Below are positions 25,876-28,423 of a DNA stretch of 28,423 nt, piece by piece. The stretch comes from a virus. The DNA is taken from the IMG/VR virus record IMGVR_UViG_3300021368_000800, positions 1 to 28,423 of that record, one strand, 5' to 3'. The notes below the pieces were generated by a model that was not told where the DNA came from, ran no database searches, and saw nothing but the letters and a program-made list of their open reading frames with translations. A program made the translations under genes and the position numbers. Every line of letters starts with the position of its first letter. The stretch's first letter is position 1.

Positions 25876-26071
25876 AATCATCCTCGGCGTACAGTTTGCA
25901 GTACGTCTTTGTCACTTCCTGTTCTTGGCAAATGATTGCACCATAGTGTGGAATACATCTTTCCTCGACAGTTCTGAACGAACCGAAATCAAGACAGATT
26001 CGGTCATCATCAACCGTTGAACAGCCAGTATACAACAGACCGGAGAGTAATGCAATGGTAATTTTTCTCAT
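25835..26071 (-). CDS. Small lipoprotein, 78 aa
   Basis: Start ATG 26071, with GGAG eight bases upstream; the ORF start at 26098 is not supported. A lipoprotein signal MRKITIALLSGLLYTGCSTV has a lipobox YTGC (Cys17). The mature part has five further Cys in CLDFGSF, RCIPHYGAIICQ and YCKLY, so internal disulfides are likely, and the end is LFNQPRLLRS. Membrane-attached, periplasmic side. It lies just after the isocitrate lyase gene (30-base gap) and overlaps the next gene. Function unknown. Confidence 0.7.
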   Translation of the reverse strand: MRKITIALLSGLLYTGCSTVDDDRICLDFGSFRTVEERCIPHYGAIICQEQEVTKTYCKLYAEDDYAILFNQPRLLRS

Positions 26072-26101
26072 CCTTCGTTCTCCAAGTCCCAGACACAAAT
26101 G

Positions 26102-27346
26102 TTAGAATTGGTCTTCTTCCGTTGACCCTGCACCCGCCGCAGTCGAACCGCTTCCGAGCGCCGTCGTAATCGCGTCGAAATAGGACACTCCGACTTCCTG
26201 TTGGTGTTTTGCTGAGGTATATCCTTCATATCTTGCTCCGATTTCTCTTTGCTGCAATCTTGAATATGCCAACATACCGTCTGCCTTGTATTCCTGCGCG
26301 AACTGGAATACGGCATAGTTTGTGGCGTGGAATCCCCCAAGTGTAATAAACTGGAACACATAACCCATCTTCGCAAGTTCGCCTTGGAATGCTTTGAGTT
26401 CGTCGTCGTTTGGAATTGCTTTTTTCCAGTTGAATGATGGCGAACAGTTATACGCCAACATTGCGTCCGGTACTGCACCCTTCACCGCGTCTGCAAATCT
26501 CTTCGCTTCTTTCAGACATGGTTTGGATGTCTCACACCAGACTAGGTCTGCATACTCTGCGTATGCCTGTCCTCGAACACAACCGTATTCGAGACCCATC
26601 CCTTCTTTCAGCATGTAGAACCCTTCGGATGTCCGACACTTGATCGAACCCGCAGAACCTTGTGCAACTCGTTTGATGAAGGGTTTGTCAATGTCACTCA
26701 CATCAGATGAAAGTAACTTAGCACTTTCGGCGTCAGTTCGAGCAATGACCACGGTATCAGTACCAGCAACATCACTAGCGAGACGAGCAGCGTTAAGATT
26801 ACGGATAGCTGCAGATACAGGTATAAGAACCTTTCCTCCCAAGTGACCGCATTTCTTTTCACTTGCGAGTTGGTCTTCAAAGTGGACTCCGGCAGCGCCG
26901 GCGTCGATAAGGTTTCTTGCGAGTTCGTATGCATTTAGTACCCCTCCGAATCCTGCTTCTGCGTCAGCGATGATGGGAGCGTAGCGAAACCCCCGACCGC
27001 ATTCCAGATAGGAGATTTGGTCTTGACGTTTAAATGCGTTATTAATGCTACGAACAACGTCAGGAACAGAATTGACAGCGTATAGTGATTGATCAGGATA
27101 GACCTCTTGGGTTGAGTTTGCCGCAGCTGCGACTTGCCATCCCGAACAGTAGATTGCTTTGAGACCTGCCTTGACGTGTTGGACTGCTTGTTGTCCATTG
27201 TAAGCTCCAAAGGTGTTGACATAAAGATGGTCACGAAACATGGCGCGTAGATTGTGCGCTTGGTCTCGTGCGAATTGATTGGTGTAGTGACGACTACCCC
27301 GTAATTTTTCTACGACCTGTAAGTCGTAATCTCGTTTCTTTTTCAT
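26102..27346 (-). CDS. aceA: Isocitrate lyase, 414 aa
   Basis: Complete glyoxylate-bypass enzyme splitting isocitrate to glyoxylate and succinate. Motifs: CSGWQVAAAAN (71-81), YPDQSLYAVNSVP (88-100), IADAEAGFGGVLNAYE (124-139), the signature DQLASEKKCGHLGGK with the catalytic Cys in KKCGHL, VIARTDAES, WCETSKPC, YNCSPSFNW, FITLGGFH and the closing STEEDQF that folds over the active site. All substrate-binding residues I know appear intact. It is about 20 residues shorter than E. coli AceA (434) at the N-terminus. ATG 27346 overlaps the stop of a 32-residue gene by four bases. Malate synthase is not in the window. Phage-borne; expected to shift carbon from the decarboxylating TCA steps (inference). 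Confidence 0.95.
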   Translation of the reverse strand: MKKKRDYDLQVVEKLRGSRHYTNQFARDQAHNLRAMFRDHLYVNTFGAYNGQQAVQHVKAGLKAIYCSGWQVAAAANSTQEVYPDQSLYAVNSVPDVVRSINNAFKRQDQISYLECGRGFRYAPIIADAEAGFGGVLNAYELARNLIDAGAAGVHFEDQLASEKKCGHLGGKVLIPVSAAIRNLNAARLASDVAGTDTVVIARTDAESAKLLSSDVSDIDKPFIKRVAQGSAGSIKCRTSEGFYMLKEGMGLEYGCVRGQAYAEYADLVWCETSKPCLKEAKRFADAVKGAVPDAMLAYNCSPSFNWKKAIPNDDELKAFQGELAKMGYVFQFITLGGFHATNYAVFQFAQEYKADGMLAYSRLQQREIGARYEGYTSAKHQQEVGVSYFDAITTALGSGSTAAGAGSTEEDQF

Positions 27347-27441
27347 AACATAACTCCGGCAATAAAGGTTAGTAAACTAAAGACTACCCCCAGAGCAAAC
27401 ACCTCGACCCAGTATTGGTCGACTACTCTCTTTAGTTCCAT
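27343..27441 (-). CDS. Single-span micro-protein, 32 aa
   Basis: A 32-codon frame: MELKRVVDQYWVEVFALGVV then FSLLTFIAGVML and TGA. One membrane helix from about residue 11. The end overlaps the isocitrate lyase ATG by four bases and the start overlaps the zinc-ribbon gene by ten, so it fits the coupled pattern. Micro-proteins of this type are easily overcalled; the junctions are the main support. No function recognised. Confidence 0.5.
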   Translation of the reverse strand: MELKRVVDQYWVEVFALGVVFSLLTFIAGVML

Positions 27442-28025
27442 GACAATGTTATACGGGACTTCCCGCTCTCGTCGAAACTATCTATACTCACGCCACACTC
27501 TTCTATAATCGGCATGATCGCTTTGAAGTTCTCGACGCCTTCTTTACTCCCGTCAAAACAGAAGTAAGATGAAGTCAATTGTTCGGGATCGTAACACACA
27601 AAACCATCAACCGATGTATCGTAGTCAGAGAGAATCAAACCTTCGTCAACCTCACCCATACCGCCACACTCAGGGCAGTCAATGAACTCATCAAGATCAT
27701 CGTCATGCTCTTCTGCGAGTTGGTCGGTATCGTAATCTGGATTCTCGACAATGCCTTCACCATGACACTCGTAACACTCTTCACCCTCGATGTAGACCTC
27801 ACAGTCTTGCGAGTGATTGAAGAGAACCTTGGAGTAATCGACATCCTTATACTCAATTCGATTACCATCCGCATCCTCTCGAATCAGATAACCATCGTCA
27901 TCGTACTTTGCATCAAGATAGTCAGGCAGACTACCCCATGCACAACTCTGACAGCAGGGTTCATTCCAACCGACATACCAACCTTCTTCACGCAGGCGTT
28001 CCTGCATCTTTCTAAAACCGTTCAT
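27432..28025 (-). CDS. Zinc-ribbon protein (DUF6891-like), 197 aa
   Basis: Starts MNGFRKMQERLREEGWYVGW. It contains CCQSCAWGSL (24-33), a HSQDCEVYIEG segment, and two DnaJ-type CxxCxG units, CYECHGEG (about 83-90) and CPECGGMG (116-123), which probably bind one zinc ion together. The linker between is strongly acidic (EEHDDDLDEF). The N-terminal CCQSCAW part resembles the DUF6891 family, found in bacteria and phages without known role. Related CxxCxG zinc centres bind unfolded protein or act as structural clamps. The start overlaps the upstream stop by one base (TAATG). Confidence 0.7.
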   Translation of the reverse strand: MNGFRKMQERLREEGWYVGWNEPCCQSCAWGSLPDYLDAKYDDDGYLIREDADGNRIEYKDVDYSKVLFNHSQDCEVYIEGEECYECHGEGIVENPDYDTDQLAEEHDDDLDEFIDCPECGGMGEVDEGLILSDYDTSVDGFVCYDPEQLTSSYFCFDGSKEGVENFKAIMPIIEECGVSIDSFDESGKSRITLSWN

Positions 28026-28243
28026 TATTCAGCCTCAAATCGTAATTGGTGGATAACTCGACCACCACTCAAAAGATCGACAGCAGGATTGTTCTCGCTG
28101 TCATAGAAAAACATTTGTTTGCACTGCGGGAATTGTTCGTCCGCAGTTTGGACGATACGCCACTCCATCTCTTCGGGTGGGTAACCTTCTTCCTCGTGAT
28201 AAGAATAACCAGAACTATCAGCAGACAAAGTAATCAGTTTCAA
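28025..28243 (-). CDS. Hypothetical acidic protein, 72 aa, TTG start
   Basis: No ATG is available. TTG 28243 is chosen because it overlaps the TGA of the upstream peptidase gene by four bases (TTGA) and has GAGAGG eight bases upstream. The protein reads MKLITLSADSSGYSYHEEEG, then EMEWRIVQTADEQFPQCKQM and GGRVIHQLRFEAE. It is acidic and probably alpha/beta, with no recognised motif. A near-consensus promoter (28276-28304) sits just upstream inside the peptidase gene. It couples to the zinc-ribbon gene by TAATG. Confidence 0.6.
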   Translation of the reverse strand: MKLITLSADSSGYSYHEEEGYPPEEMEWRIVQTADEQFPQCKQMFFYDSENNPAVDLLSGGRVIHQLRFEAE

Positions 28244-28423
28244 TGGTAACACCTCTCAGTCAAAACACTCTCTAAATTATACGCTTCCTCTTCGCAGAAG
28301 TCAACCCCCTGCGCCAGTTGACGCGCATGGACTAATTCGTGTGCGATAGCGATCGCAGTCTCGCGTTCGGTAAGGTCGGGGTTGAGTTCGATCAGACACC
28401 CGTCCTCATCACCGGAACAGTAT
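28240..28423 (-). CDS. HExxH metallopeptidase (partial, N-terminus off window)
   Basis: The open frame enters at 28423 and gives about 61 residues: CSGDEDGCLIELNPDLTERE, then TAIAIAHELVHARQLAQGVD and CEEEAYNLESVLTERCYH before TGA. HELVH provides a zinc-binding HExxH motif, and the EEEA about 18 residues later offers a third ligand (Glu), as in gluzincin-type peptidases. Family cannot be fixed from this fragment; it may be a toxin-associated or cell-wall peptidase, or a small structural relative. The stop overlaps the next gene's TTG start. A promoter is embedded in its last codons. Confidence 0.65.
   Translation of the reverse strand, partial: YCSGDEDGCLIELNPDLTERETAIAIAHELVHARQLAQGVDFCEEEAYNLESVLTERCYH
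28276..28304 (-). promoter_or_regulatory. Near-consensus sigma70 promoter inside a coding region
   Basis: Minus strand: -35 TTGACT (28304-28299, 5/6), spacer 17, -10 TATAAT (28281-28276, 6/6). It lies in the last third of the peptidase reading frame and would start transcription near 28269, about 25 bases before the TTG start of the next gene. It is the best-scoring early-type promoter in the window. Confidence 0.7.

Noticed and set aside
26068-26478. 136-residue minus-strand frame inside the isocitrate lyase
   Set aside because: Different frame of the same strand as a clearly real enzyme, no signals of its own.
27579-28106. 175-residue plus-strand open frame
   Set aside because: Antisense to the zinc-ribbon gene, whose CxxCxG motifs make the minus strand the coding one; composition (Ile/Thr/Val-rich) is that of a reverse shadow.

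Overview
This window is an internal piece of a large, tightly packed marine bacteriophage genome of the T4-like (contractile-tailed) kind. All roughly 45 genes I accept lie on the minus strand and run right to left. They mostly overlap by 1 to 4 bases (TAATG or ATGA junctions). Many are conserved proteins of T4-like marine phages: short proteins starting MKSF/MKTF, a DIDNDGDVD-type acidic protein, a MADFEF-type coiled-coil membrane protein and a HKSNAVPI-tailed protein. T4-type late promoters (TATAAATA) occur on the coding strand. No tRNA, CRISPR, integrase or transposase was seen. The host cannot be named; the metabolic genes suggest a respiring marine proteobacterium.

Right part (17758-28423), early/middle-type block. 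It carries sigma70-like promoters, each with a 17-base spacer, and small regulatory or metabolic genes. From right to left: an HExxH metallopeptidase (cut by the window edge), a zinc-ribbon protein, a full-length isocitrate lyase, a lipoprotein, a c-type cytochrome, a staphylococcal-nuclease-like nuclease, a run of small unknown proteins, a second HExxH protein, an HNH endonuclease paired with a DUF4338/Mom-like protein, an LSm-like protein, small membrane proteins, a DUF932 protein and a MESH1/SpoT-like HD hydrolase. The block ends in a 200-base stretch that looks like a free-standing small RNA gene, with its own promoter, three hairpins and a strong intrinsic terminator.

Left part (1-17491), late-type block. 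A late promoter follows the terminator directly. Next come a 462-residue unknown protein, an alternative oxidase, two probable virion surface proteins, and a sulfotransferase. Between the two virion genes lies a decayed second copy of the oxidase 3-prime end. Then follows a run of basic or modular proteins whose N-termini resemble the T4 capsid-targeting/prohead-protease leader (DUF6267, nucleotidyltransferase, HNH mosaic protein, small basic proteins). After these come an EF-hand/acidic core-like protein, a set of four exported proteins, a glycosyltransferase of family 17, a lipoprotein and a spanin-like membrane protein.

Working model (inference): the alternative oxidase, cytochrome c and isocitrate lyase would push the infected cell toward non-proton-pumping respiration and the glyoxylate bypass, while an alarmone hydrolase could blunt the stringent response. 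Late in infection a set of leader-bearing proteins would be packed into the head, possibly for ejection into the next host. The most unusual items are the respiratory/carbon gene set, the duplicated oxidase tail flanking a virion gene, the leader-tagged enzyme cluster, the HNH + DUF4338/Mom-like pair, and the candidate small RNA.
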